From assembly GCF_024273235.1 (NCBI RefSeq), contig NZ_JANBVH010000001.1:62001-126000 (forward strand): DNA of 64,000 bases, read 5' to 3'. The DNA is from Sphingomonas faeni (GTDB taxonomy: Bacteria > Pseudomonadota > Alphaproteobacteria > Sphingomonadales > Sphingomonadaceae). A model generated the notes under the pieces. It was not told where the DNA came from and searched no databases. It saw only the letters and a list, made by a program, of their open reading frames with translations. This document shows positions 1 through 7,906 of the stretch, piece by piece (the stretch's first letter is position 1; every line of letters starts with the position of its first letter). The translations under genes were made by a program, and so were the position numbers.

Positions 1-402
1 GCCGCGGTCGATATCCGCGCGCTGCCGGCGCAGACCGAACGCTGGCTGGAGGCGCAACGCCCCGCCCTCCCCGCGCCGGCGATGACGCTGGTCGACCGGA
101 TCGGCCTGCGGCTCGAAACGCTGACGCCGCAACTCGCGACGCTCGACGCGAACACGCAGGAAGCGGTCGACGTGCGCAAACTGATCGGCGAACAATTGCC
201 CGCCTTCGTCAAGGATTACGAAAAGGTCCCGGCGTCGCTGCGCACCACCCCGCGCAACGGCCGCACGCCCGACGCCGAACTGGTCGACGGGCTGAAGCTG
301 ATCGAACAGGAAATCGGCGAAATGACCGCGCGGCTGGCGCAGAGCGACCTCGACAATCTGTCGACTCGAGGGCGTTTCCTGGAGATGAAGTACAAGGAGT
401 GA
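1..402 (+). CDS. XpaC-like hypothetical protein, 5' end outside window
   Basis: The reading frame is open from base 1, so the first ATG at 82 is probably internal and the true start lies upstream of the window. The visible 133 residues are charged and predicted helical, with no membrane segment or signal. The stretch around VPASLRTTPRN followed by a long helix resembles the C-terminal part of XpaC/5-bromo-4-chloroindolyl phosphate hydrolysis family proteins, which often sit beside TelA-type toxic-anion resistance genes; this is a weak, memory-based match. The stop is 4 bp before the next small gene, suggesting one transcript. Confidence 0.55.
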   Translation, partial: AAVDIRALPAQTERWLEAQRPALPAPAMTLVDRIGLRLETLTPQLATLDANTQEAVDVRKLIGEQLPAFVKDYEKVPASLRTTPRNGRTPDAELVDGLKLIEQEIGEMTARLAQSDLDNLSTRGRFLEMKYKE

Positions 403-406
403 GCGG

Positions 407-604
407 GTGAAACGCACCCGGCTCAGCGTATGCCGTCGCAAGGCACGGTTCGTGTCCGAACGCGACGCGCTCACCGTAGCGCAAGCCGGCCGCGTCCCTC
501 TCAGGGCCTATCGCTGCGACCGATGCCTGCATTTCCACCTGACCAGCCGGACGAAGGGCAAGCGCTTATTGCAATCCCGATTATTGCTTCCAGTAGATGT
601 ATAG
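407..604 (+). CDS. Small protein with paired Cys motif (zinc-ribbon-like), possibly altered C-terminus
   Basis: A 65-residue basic protein starting with GTG 4 bp after the preceding stop. The central YRCDRCLHFHLTSRTKGKR stretch has a CxxC pair followed by His residues, and a further Cys lies near residue 9 (VCRRK), suggesting a small metal-binding ribbon. Similar short proteins with a YRC..C..FHLTS signature occur in many Proteobacteria; function unknown to me. The last dozen residues (after GKR) are encoded where base composition shifts toward A+T, so the original C-terminus may have been replaced when the downstream DNA arrived. Confidence 0.6.
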   Translation: MKRTRLSVCRRKARFVSERDALTVAQAGRVPLRAYRCDRCLHFHLTSRTKGKRLLQSRLLLPVDV

Positions 605-742
605 ATCATTCATTATGCGCAGCGACGGTATGCACAGCGTTCTCAATGATTGACATAATTTCAGCACTACCGCTTGAGCCGATCCAGTAAAGCACTGGCA
701 ACCTGATGCAGGTGACCAGATTTAGTAAGCTACTAAAGGCTG
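605..742. other. A+T-rich leader of an acquired segment
   Basis: No gene seen. Composition is clearly richer in A+T than the rest of the window and continues through the DUF4238 gene. It presumably holds that gene's promoter, but no confident -35/-10 pair could be picked. No flanking direct repeat or integrase was found. Confidence 0.4.
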
Positions 743-1672
743 ATGATGCAAAATCCTCCCCGTCGTCATCATTACATACCGGAGTTCTATCAACGGAAAT
801 GGATTGGAGAGGACAAGCAGGTGGAGAGGTACGAACGCATCAATGGCGCCGTGATCCGCCGCCGTGTTTTCCCAAGCGCAGCCGGTTTTCAAGAAGATTT
901 ATACCGGCACCCGAGAGCTGAGATGGATGAGTGGGACGCGCAGGCGCTTGAGTGGGCTATCTTCAAAAAAATTGACGATGCCGGCGCAAGCGCACTCGAA
1001 GCGCTGATATCGGATCAAGCGGCGCTCCGTGACAATGTTGTCCGTAGTAATTGGGCTGTGTTCCTGCGGACCATGCTAATGCGCACGCCATACCAAATGA
1101 CCGGTGTGCTGGCTTCTCTCGAACAGATATGGCGAAACACCGATATTTCTCAAAAGTACGCTTCTATGCGCAAACCTGGGATGCCTGAGACTGCTACCGA
1201 GTTTCTTGAAATGCTCAACCCGGATGAAGCGAAAGAGAGCGCTTTCCGAATGTTTGCTGACGCAATCGGGAGTGACCGAACAACGCGGCACATCATGAAA
1301 TTGCCTTGGAAGATATTCGACTGCTCAACAGCGGATCACGGTCTCCTGCTTTCAGATCATCCTGTGGTGCTTGTTCCACTTGAAACGAATGATGGCCACA
1401 TTGCAATGCCACTCAGCCCTACAAAGCTACTGATTGCCGCAGCTAACGATCGAATAAAAGCTATCGCAGATTCTCTACAACCGAAATTGACGGTTCGAAT
1501 AATGAACAAACTTGTGGTCCAACGAGCTCAGCACTGCGTAATTGCACGAAATAAAGCGCAGGACTTCTTTATAAATAAGCATTTCGGAACCAATCCAATT
1601 CCGCCATTTCTATCACCTAAGGCGCTTGAGCGAAGTGCTTTTGCACCAAAGACAGCAATTTCAAGTCAGTAG
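743..1672 (+). CDS. DUF4238 domain-containing protein
   Basis: A 309-residue protein whose N-terminus carries the DUF4238 hallmark (residues 7-19, RRHHYIPEFYQRKW). The family's biochemical activity is not established to my knowledge; members are patchily distributed and often found in accessory DNA. Two ATGs (743 and 746) follow an AAAGG at 735-739; either may be used. Codon usage and A+T content differ strongly from all neighbours (many AAT, ATA, TTT codons), which points to horizontal transfer. The 3' end overlaps the 3' end of the opposing phosphatase gene by 12 bp, so the two genes are packed tail to tail. Confidence 0.8.
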   Translation: MMQNPPRRHHYIPEFYQRKWIGEDKQVERYERINGAVIRRRVFPSAAGFQEDLYRHPRAEMDEWDAQALEWAIFKKIDDAGASALEALISDQAALRDNVVRSNWAVFLRTMLMRTPYQMTGVLASLEQIWRNTDISQKYASMRKPGMPETATEFLEMLNPDEAKESAFRMFADAIGSDRTTRHIMKLPWKIFDCSTADHGLLLSDHPVVLVPLETNDGHIAMPLSPTKLLIAAANDRIKAIADSLQPKLTVRIMNKLVVQRAQHCVIARNKAQDFFINKHFGTNPIPPFLSPKALERSAFAPKTAISSQ

Positions 1673-2479
1673 ATTACGCGCGCGATCGGCCAAGCGGCCT
1701 ACTGCCGACTTGTGGATTCCAGGCGTAGACGCCAACACACCAAATGCCTGCGGTCGCGGCTTGTTGAACACCAGCGGCACGCCGAGCGCATCGCTCACCG
1801 TCGCCCCCGCTTCGCTCGCGACCAGCACGGCCGCGGCGATGTCCCATTCGTTGCCCCAGCGGAGCGTCGCGACGAGGTCGGCTTCGTCGGCGGCGACCAT
1901 TGCTATGCGTAGGGCGATCGAGTTGGGCTTGTGGACCATGACGAGGTCGCGGTCGGCTTTGGGGAGGGCGTCGACGGGGGTGCGGCTGCCGGCGAATTCC
2001 GTGCGGGTGCCGGTCCGGAGCGTCACGCCGTTGCGGGTGGCGCCCTGCCCGGCGACGGCGCGCCAATGTTCGCCGCGCGTGGGAGCGTCGAGGATGCCGA
2101 TCACCGGGCGGCCGCGGTCGACCAGCGCGATCGAGACGCACCAGCCGGGACGGGCTCGGATATAGTCCCGCGTTCCGTCGATCGGGTCGACCACCCAGAG
2201 CAGGTCGTGCGCGAGGCGGTCGGCGTTGTCGGCGGTTTCCTCGGAGAGCCAGCCGGCTTCGGGCAGCAGCGTCGACAGGCGGGACTTGAGCATCCGGTCG
2301 ATCGCGATGTCGAGTTCGCAGACCGGGCTGCCGGGGGTCTTTTCCCAGCGCTGGAAATCGGTGTCGAAGCGGTCGTACGCCATCGCGCCGGCCTCCATGG
2401 CGATCTTCGCGACCGCGTCGGCCATCGCGCGCAGCCATTCCGGCGACCGTTCCGGCCCGCGGCGGCGGCGGTCAGCCAC
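1661..2479 (-). CDS. Inositol monophosphatase family protein (SuhB/CysQ-like phosphatase)
   Basis: A 272-residue member of the lithium-sensitive, Mg-dependent phosphatase superfamily. Metal-binding residues are visible: EE at 80-81, the DPIDGT motif at 98-103 and the second motif GNEWDIAAA with WD at 212-213, followed by EAGATVSD. Substrate cannot be told from sequence: inositol phosphates, 3'-phosphoadenosine 5'-phosphate or histidinol phosphate are all used by relatives. The start overlaps the stop of the upstream tldE by 8 bp, implying translational coupling. The 3' end touches the acquired DUF4238 gene. Confidence 0.88.
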   Translation of the reverse strand: MADRRRRGPERSPEWLRAMADAVAKIAMEAGAMAYDRFDTDFQRWEKTPGSPVCELDIAIDRMLKSRLSTLLPEAGWLSEETADNADRLAHDLLWVVDPIDGTRDYIRARPGWCVSIALVDRGRPVIGILDAPTRGEHWRAVAGQGATRNGVTLRTGTRTEFAGSRTPVDALPKADRDLVMVHKPNSIALRIAMVAADEADLVATLRWGNEWDIAAAVLVASEAGATVSDALGVPLVFNKPRPQAFGVLASTPGIHKSAVGRLADRARNLLT

Positions 2480-3818
2480 TCGCCACCGTCATGCCCTCCA
2501 CGCGGAGGGTCGGCACGTTGACGCCGTAGCGGAACTCGAGGTCGTTGGCGGGCGTCATCGCGAGGAACATGTCCTTCACGTTGCCGGCGATCGTGAACTC
2601 CGCGACCGGCGTGGTGATCTGGCCGTTCTCGATGCGGAAGCCGGCCGCGCCACGGCTGTAGTCGCCGGTCACGCCGTTCGCGCCGCCGCCCATCAATTCG
2701 GTGACGTAGACGCCCGACGTGATGTCGGCGATCAGCGTTTCGAGCGGGACATGGCCCGGCTCCATGAACACGTTGCTGGTCGCCACGCCGGGGCCGCCGC
2801 CGACACCGCGGGCGGCGTGGCCGGTCGGCTCGAGGCCGAGCTGGCGTGCCGAGGCGGAGTCGAGCAGCCAGCGTTCCAACATGCCGTCCTCGATGATGTC
2901 GCTCGGCGAGACGGGCAGGCCCTCGCCGTCGAACGGGCGCGAGCGCAGGCCGTGCGGGCGGTGCGGATCGTCGCGAATGGTGATGCCGTGCGCGAAAACC
3001 TGGCTGCCGAGCGAATCGAGCAGGAAGCTGGTCTTCCGCGTGATCGCCTGGCCGGAGATCGCGCCGAGCATGTGGCCGACCAGCGATCCGCCGACGCGAC
3101 GGTCGTAGACGATCGTGGTGGGCCCGCTGACGAGGCGACCGGGGTTGAGCCTCGCGACCGCCTGTTCGCCGGCGCGGCGGCCGATCGCTTCGGGCGATTC
3201 GAGATGCGCGCGGAGGCGAGCGCTGTGGTGCGCGTAATCGCGCTGCATATTGCCGCCCTCGCCTGCCAGGACGCTGGCCGAGACGCCGTAGCCGGTTGCG
3301 GCATAGGCGCCGGCGAAACCGTGGCTGGTGGCGAGTGCCCAGACGCTGCGCGAGGCGCTGGCGCCGCCGCCTTCGCTGTTCGAGACGCCGGGGACCGCGC
3401 GGGCGGCGTCCTCGGCTTCGAGGGCGGCGTCGCGGAGTTGCTCGGGGCTGGCTTCGCCGCCGTCGTCGAGGCCCAGCATCGGGACGATGCCGTGGAGAAG
3501 GCGGTCGGCGGGGGCGAGCCCTGCCCAGGGATCTTCGGGGGCTTCGCGCGCCATCGCCACCGCGCGGTCGACCAGCGCGTCCATCGCGGCGGTCGACAAA
3601 TCGGAGGTGGAGACGCTGGCGGAGCGCTGGCCGACGAACACGCGCAGGCCGAGATCCTCGCTTTCGGAGCGGCCGATATCCTCGAGCTTGCCGAGGCGGA
3701 TCGACACGTCGAGCGCGGCGTCGGCGGCGAAGACCGCGTCGGCGGCGTCGGCGCCGGCTGCCCTCGCGCGCTGGACGATGTCGTGGGCGCGGTCGCGGGC
3801 TTGGTCTGGGGTCAGCAT
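2472..3818 (-). CDS. pmbA: TldE/PmbA family metalloprotease subunit
   Basis: A 448-residue protein matching TldE (PmbA) over its whole length. TldE pairs with TldD, which holds the zinc-binding HExxxH helix; TldE has no such motif and none is seen here, as expected. The complex trims unfolded peptides and matures some modified peptides such as microcins, and it degrades the CcdA antitoxin in E. coli. No tldD is in the window. It is the middle gene of a minus-strand run ubiA-tldE-IMPase, with 9 bp to ubiA and an 8-bp overlap with the phosphatase gene, so likely co-transcribed. Confidence 0.9.
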   Translation of the reverse strand: MLTPDQARDRAHDIVQRARAAGADAADAVFAADAALDVSIRLGKLEDIGRSESEDLGLRVFVGQRSASVSTSDLSTAAMDALVDRAVAMAREAPEDPWAGLAPADRLLHGIVPMLGLDDGGEASPEQLRDAALEAEDAARAVPGVSNSEGGGASASRSVWALATSHGFAGAYAATGYGVSASVLAGEGGNMQRDYAHHSARLRAHLESPEAIGRRAGEQAVARLNPGRLVSGPTTIVYDRRVGGSLVGHMLGAISGQAITRKTSFLLDSLGSQVFAHGITIRDDPHRPHGLRSRPFDGEGLPVSPSDIIEDGMLERWLLDSASARQLGLEPTGHAARGVGGGPGVATSNVFMEPGHVPLETLIADITSGVYVTELMGGGANGVTGDYSRGAAGFRIENGQITTPVAEFTIAGNVKDMFLAMTPANDLEFRYGVNVPTLRVEGMTVASG

Positions 3819-3827
3819 AGCAGCGAC

Positions 3828-4769
3828 TTAAGGATGCAGGCTGGTCCCGACAACCACGCAGGCGAGGAACATGAGCAGTCCGGCGAAACGGTTCGCGCGG
3901 AAGCGGGCGAGTGCGGCGGTGCCGGCGCCCTCGTGCGTGTCGGGTTTGAGGGTCGCGACCTGCCAGGCGAGGTGGAGCGCGACGGGGACGAGCGCGGAGA
4001 TCGCGAGCGGATCGGGGCGGATTTGCCAGAAGGCGGCGGCCCATAGGGCGACGGCGGCGATATAGAAGGTACCGACGCCGGTCTTGACGTGCGCGCCCAT
4101 GCGGAGCGCGGACGAGCGGATGCCGATCATCGCGTCGTCCTCGCGGTCCTGCAGCGCGTAGATCGTGTCGTAGCCGATCACCCAGGCGATCGAACCCGCG
4201 TAGAGCAGCCACATCGGCGCATCGAGCGCGCCTGCGATGTCGCTCCAGCCAACTAGGAGCGCCCAGGAGAAGACGATGCCGAGCCACGCCTGCGGCCACC
4301 AGGTGATGCGCTTCATGAACGGGTAGGCGGCGACGGGGGCGAGGCTGGCGAGCGCGACGAGTCCGGCGAAGGGGGTGAGCTGGAGGAGGACGACGAGCCC
4401 GATCAGGCAGAGCGCGACGAGCCAGATCCAGGCGAGCTTGATCGAGACGAGCCCGCTCGGGATCGGCCGGGCGCGGGTGCGCGCGACCTGCGCGTCGAGG
4501 TCGCGGTCGACGATGTCGTTGAACACGCAGCCCGCGCCGCGCATCGCGATGCTGCCGAGGAGGAGCCAGAGGATCAGATCCCAGCGTTCGAGCGCCCCGC
4601 CGGCGAGCGCGACGCCCCAGGCGCCGGGCCAGAACAGCAGCCACCAGCCGATCGGACGATCGAAGCGGGCGAGCAGCGCGAGACCGCGGAGGGTTGGCGG
4701 GAGGCGGCCAACGAGACCTCGGTGTTCGCTGTCGGGGACGATTTCCGCGTGGCTCGGCTTGGTCTGCAT
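3828..4769 (-). CDS. ubiA: 4-hydroxybenzoate polyprenyltransferase
   Basis: Integral membrane prenyltransferase of ubiquinone synthesis, joining the polyprenyl chain to 4-hydroxybenzoate. The first Asp-rich motif NDIVDRDLD lies at residues 84-92 and the second, YALQDREDD, near residues 204-212; multiple hydrophobic helices fill the rest. The chosen ATG (4769) gives 313 residues, normal for the family; the frame stays open upstream but that part is Pro/Arg-rich and crosses the repeat elements, so it is not credible. First gene of the ubiA-tldE-IMPase run. Confidence 0.93.
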   Translation of the reverse strand: MQTKPSHAEIVPDSEHRGLVGRLPPTLRGLALLARFDRPIGWWLLFWPGAWGVALAGGALERWDLILWLLLGSIAMRGAGCVFNDIVDRDLDAQVARTRARPIPSGLVSIKLAWIWLVALCLIGLVVLLQLTPFAGLVALASLAPVAAYPFMKRITWWPQAWLGIVFSWALLVGWSDIAGALDAPMWLLYAGSIAWVIGYDTIYALQDREDDAMIGIRSSALRMGAHVKTGVGTFYIAAVALWAAAFWQIRPDPLAISALVPVALHLAWQVATLKPDTHEGAGTAALARFRANRFAGLLMFLACVVVGTSLHP

Positions 4770-4821
4770 GGCGGAGGCGTAGGAAGACGGGGTTTGGCGC
4801 GCAAGCCTTTGACGGCTACCG

Positions 4822-5013
4822 GTGGGCCGTGTCGCGTGTGGAGCCTCTTTTGTGATCGGCCTTTCGGTCGCGGTCGGGCGATTCGTCGAGGCGTTGTTCT
4901 GGGGGATTTTCCGGGTCGCCGGGGCGGTGGCTGGGGTTTTGATTCTCGGCGTCGTGGTTCTGGTTGTCGCGTGGGTGGTGGCGCGGAAGATGTGGGCGCG
5001 GCGGAAGCGCTGA
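4822..5013 (+). CDS. Possible small membrane protein
   Basis: Divergent to ubiA. A short frame (GTG at 4822 or GTG at 4852) encodes 53-63 residues with one long hydrophobic stretch (about residues 28-54, Val/Ala/Gly-rich) and a basic tail ending ARKMWARRKR, i.e. a plausible single-span, inside-C-terminus membrane peptide. No Shine-Dalgarno sequence is convincing and I do not recognise the family. It could be chance coding in G+C-rich DNA. Confidence 0.35.
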   Translation: MGRVACGASFVIGLSVAVGRFVEALFWGIFRVAGAVAGVLILGVVVLVVAWVVARKMWARRKR

Positions 5014-5047
5014 TCTGGATATGTGGGCGCAAGGGAGCGCGGATATT

Positions 5048-5151
5048 CCCCCCTCCCTGGAAGGGAGGGGGCGGGGGTGGGTCGGCTGCTTGGCGGGCGT
5101 GTCGGCAATCACAGGCCGACCCACCCCCAGCCCCTCCCTTCCAGGGAGGGG
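5048..5151. repeat. Family A inverted-repeat element, copy 1
   Basis: About 104 bp. Outer arms CCCTCCCTGGAAGGGAGGGG (itself a hairpin) and its inverted mate, then inner arms GGGGGTGGGTCGG / CCGACCCACCCCC, with a short unique centre. The same arms recur at 17360, 25630, 29921 and 56221, with a lone end at 47503. Confidence 0.9.
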
Positions 5152-5169
5152 AGCTAGAAGGGCGCGAAA

Positions 5170-5362
5170 ATCCTCCCCGGCACGGGGAGGGGGACCAGCA
5201 CAGCTGGTGGAGGGGGGGCTTCCGCGAGCGTCACACTCGCGTCCGGCCTTGAAGTCTCGACGCTCCCGCTGAGATCTTCATTGCAGCGTTACGCCCGGTG
5301 CGATCCCCCTCCACCCTTCGCCGATGGCGAACGGTCCCCCTCCCCGTCCGGGGGAGGATTTA
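5170..5362. repeat. Family K inverted-repeat element
   Basis: About 190 bp. Left end ATCCTCCCCGGCACGGGGAG then GGGGACCA...TGGTGGAGGGGG; right end CCCCCTCCACC...GGTCCCCCTCCCCGT ending GGGGGAGGAT. The left and right ends are inverted copies with small hairpins inside each arm. Only one copy is in the window; the centre (5220-5310) shows nothing recognisable. Confidence 0.75.
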
Positions 5363-5378
5363 GCTGCTCCCTTGATCC

Positions 5379-5500
5379 TCCCCGTCAGGGGGAGGTGTCG
5401 CCGAAGGTGACGGAGGGGGAGGACACGGAGCAGTCGTTTCGCTTACCTCCCCCTCCGTCTGGTAAGCGCCAGCCACCTCCCCCTTGCGGGGGAGGATCGA
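5379..5500. repeat. Family B inverted-repeat element, copy 1
   Basis: About 122 bp with ends ATCCTCCCCGTCAGGGGGAG and CTCCCCCTTGCGGGGGAGGAT and an inner pair GACGGAGGGGGAGG / CCTCCCCCTCCGTC. The B element is repeated at 20236, 20681 and 42391. Together with the A and K copies it fills the 566-bp gap upstream of rsmE. Confidence 0.88.
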
Positions 5501-5579
5501 TCGGGCCCGAACCCTGGAACCGCGAGCATCATCATCGCGGCCTCTCCCCGTGCGGAAGAGGATTTGCTAGGATGCCCCC

Positions 5580-6359
5580 ATGCCTGCAACTCCCGCCTGG
5601 CCGCCGCAATCCACGCCGCGCCTCTTCGTCGACAGCCCCCTCGCGCTCGGCCCGCTCCACGTCGATGGCCCGGCGGCGCATTATCTCGTCGGGGTGATGC
5701 GGATGAAGGTCGGCGATCCGGTGAAGCTGTTCGACGATCGGACCGGCGAGTGGCTCGGCGTCGCGTCCAGCGTCGGCAAGCGCGATCTGGTGCTCGACGT
5801 CACCGCATTGCTGCGGCCGCGCGAGGACGTTCCCGACCTGTGGCTCTGCGCCGCGCCGCTGAAGAAGGGACGGGTCGACTGGATGGCGGAGAAGGCATGC
5901 GAGCTGGGCGTCGCGCGACTGCAACCCGTCGTCACGCGGCGGACGATCGTCGACAAGCCCAATACCGATCGCCTGCGCACGCAGATGATCGAGGCCGCCG
6001 AGCAATGCGGGCGCACGGCGCTGCCCCAAGTTACCGAGCCGGTGAAGCTGGCCGCGCTGCTGCGCGAGTGGCCCGAGGATCGCGCGCTGTTCTTTGCCGA
6101 CGAGACTGGCGGCGTGCCTGCGCTGGAGGCGATGCGATCGCGGCCGGGTCCGGCGGCAATCCTGATCGGGCCCGAGGGCGGCTTCGATGCGGACGAGCGC
6201 GAGGCGATCCGCGCGCATCCGCAGGCGGTGGGGATCGGGCTCGGTCCGCGCATCCTGCGGGCTGAAACCGCGGCGGGGGCTGCGATTGCCGTGTGGATGG
6301 CGGCGGCGGGCGACTGGCACGGTGGCGAAAACCCGGAAGGCGGCGGGGCTGGCGCGTAA
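5580..6359 (+). CDS. rsmE: 16S rRNA (uracil(1498)-N(3))-methyltransferase
   Basis: A 259-residue SPOUT-class methyltransferase that methylates N3 of U1498 in 16S rRNA. Family motifs are in order: N-terminal PUA-like part with HYLVGVMRMKVGD, EKACELGV and EAAEQCGR in the middle, then the SAM-binding knot signatures IGPEGGFDADE (about residues 197-207) and LGPRILRAETA (about 220-230). Length is normal. It precedes gshA by 59 bp in the same direction, so the two may share a transcript. ATG at 5580 was chosen because the N-terminal RLFVDSPL segment aligns with family starts. Confidence 0.93.
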   Translation: MPATPAWPPQSTPRLFVDSPLALGPLHVDGPAAHYLVGVMRMKVGDPVKLFDDRTGEWLGVASSVGKRDLVLDVTALLRPREDVPDLWLCAAPLKKGRVDWMAEKACELGVARLQPVVTRRTIVDKPNTDRLRTQMIEAAEQCGRTALPQVTEPVKLAALLREWPEDRALFFADETGGVPALEAMRSRPGPAAILIGPEGGFDADEREAIRAHPQAVGIGLGPRILRAETAAGAAIAVWMAAAGDWHGGENPEGGGAGA

Positions 6360-6418
6360 TACCTACCGATTGGTCCGAATCCCCTCTAGCCCCCTCGTTC
6401 ATCGGCGCGTAAGGCGCG

Positions 6419-7795
6419 ATGATGACGACCGATTACGCTCCGAAAAAGACCAGCCCGACGATCGAGTCGCGCGACCAGTTGATCGCCAGCTTCGCGCGCG
6501 GCGAAAAACCGAAGGACGCGTGGCGGATCGGCACCGAGCACGAGAAGTTCGTCTATACGAACGGCGATCACCATGCGCCGTCCTATGACGAGCCGAGCGG
6601 CATCCGCGCGCTGCTCGGCGAGCTGGAGCAATATGGCTGGAAGCCGGTCATGGAGGGTGGCAACGCGATCGCCATGTCGGGTCCCGACGGCAGCATCAGC
6701 CTGGAACCCGCAGGCCAGTTCGAGCTGTCGGGCGCGCCGCTCGACTCGCTGCACGAGACGTGTGCCGAGACCGGACGTCACCTGGAACAGGTGAAGGCCG
6801 CGGGCGAGAAGCTCGGCATCGGCTTCCTCGGGCTCGGCATGTGGCCGGACAAGACGCGGGCCGAACTGCCGATCATGCCGAAGGGGCGCTATGCGATCAT
6901 GCTCCGGCATATGCCGCGCGTCGGCAGCATGGGGCTCGACATGATGCTGCGGACCTGCACGATCCAGGTGAACCTGGATTATGCGTCCGAGGCGGACATG
7001 GTGAAGAAATTCCGCGTGGGGCTGGCGCTCCAGCCGCTCGCGACCGCGCTGTTCGCGAACTCGCCGTTCACGGAAGGGCGGCCGAACGGCATGCTGTCGT
7101 ATCGCAGCCATATCTGGTCGGATACCGATCCGCACCGCACCGGCATGCTGCCGTTCGTGTTCGAGGATGGCTTCGGGTATGAGCGCTACGCCGAGTATGC
7201 GCTCGATGTGCCGATGTACTTCGTCTACCGCGAGGGCAAGTATATCGACGCCGCCGGGCTTTCGTTCCGCGATTTCCTGAAGGGCGAATTGTCGGTGCTG
7301 CCGGGCGAGAAGCCGACGCTCGACGACTGGACGGATCATCTGTCGACCGCGTTCCCCGAGGTGCGGCTGAAGACTTTCCTCGAGATGCGTGGCGCCGATG
7401 GCGGACCGTGGAACCGGATTTGCGCGCTGCCGGCGTTGTGGGTCGGGCTGCTGTACGATCAGGGTGCGCTCGATGCGGCGTGGGATCTCGTCAAGGACTG
7501 GTCGATCGACGAGCGCCAGGCTCTGCGCGACGCGGTGCCCAAGCTGGGGCTGGACGCGCCGATCGCGGGCGGCGGCACGCTGCGCGATATTGCGGCACAG
7601 GCGCTCGACATCGCCGGGGCCGGGCTGACGGCGCGGGCGCGGTTCAACCGGGCGGGCGACAACGAGAGCGGCTTTCTCGATCCGCTGCGCGAGATCGTCC
7701 GCAGCGGCAAGGTGCCGGCGGAAGTGCTGCTGGAGAAGTATCACGGCGTCTGGGGCGGCGACGTCTCGAGGGTGTACGACGAATCGAGCTTCTGA
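6419..7795 (+). CDS. gshA: Glutamate-cysteine ligase (class II/GCS2, alphaproteobacterial type)
   Basis: A 458-residue enzyme making gamma-glutamylcysteine, the first step of glutathione synthesis. The N-terminal RIGTEHEKF and EGGNAIAMSGPDGSISLEPAGQFELSG-type region carries the acidic metal/ATP-binding residues; RHMPRVGSMGLDMMLRTCT and the NSPFTEGRPNG segment are typical of the plant/alphaproteobacterial branch. No gshB is adjacent. Start 6419 follows AAGG at about 6410. A family F repeat sits directly after the stop, between gshA and the convergent gene. Confidence 0.93.
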   Translation: MMTTDYAPKKTSPTIESRDQLIASFARGEKPKDAWRIGTEHEKFVYTNGDHHAPSYDEPSGIRALLGELEQYGWKPVMEGGNAIAMSGPDGSISLEPAGQFELSGAPLDSLHETCAETGRHLEQVKAAGEKLGIGFLGLGMWPDKTRAELPIMPKGRYAIMLRHMPRVGSMGLDMMLRTCTIQVNLDYASEADMVKKFRVGLALQPLATALFANSPFTEGRPNGMLSYRSHIWSDTDPHRTGMLPFVFEDGFGYERYAEYALDVPMYFVYREGKYIDAAGLSFRDFLKGELSVLPGEKPTLDDWTDHLSTAFPEVRLKTFLEMRGADGGPWNRICALPALWVGLLYDQGALDAAWDLVKDWSIDERQALRDAVPKLGLDAPIAGGGTLRDIAAQALDIAGAGLTARARFNRAGDNESGFLDPLREIVRSGKVPAEVLLEKYHGVWGGDVSRVYDESSF

Positions 7796-7798
7796 ATG

Positions 7799-7905
7799 CT
7801 CCCCTCCCGTTTACGGGAGGGGTCGGGGGAGGGCTTGCCCGCGAGCGATCCGGTCCCCGGCACAGGTCAGCCCCTCCCCTAACCCCTCCCGCAAGCGGGA
7901 GGGGA
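7799..7905. repeat. Family F inverted-repeat element, copy 1
   Basis: About 107 bp filling the spacer between two convergent genes. Arms CTCCCGTTTACGGGAGGGGT and the mate CCCCTCCCGCAAGCGGGAGG, with inner TCGGGGGAGGG / CCCCTCCCCTAA. Each arm is its own hairpin. It may serve as a two-way terminator. Other copies: 14418, 33163. Confidence 0.88.
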
Positions 7906-7906
7906 A

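Noticed and set aside
2101-4644. Long minus-strand open frame over tldE and ubiA
   Set aside because: Arg/Pro-rich shadow frame typical of high-GC DNA, overlapping well-supported genes on the same strand in another frame.
5281-5697. Proline-rich reading frame across repeats upstream of rsmE
   Set aside because: It is encoded almost entirely by K and B repeat elements and ends inside rsmE in another frame.
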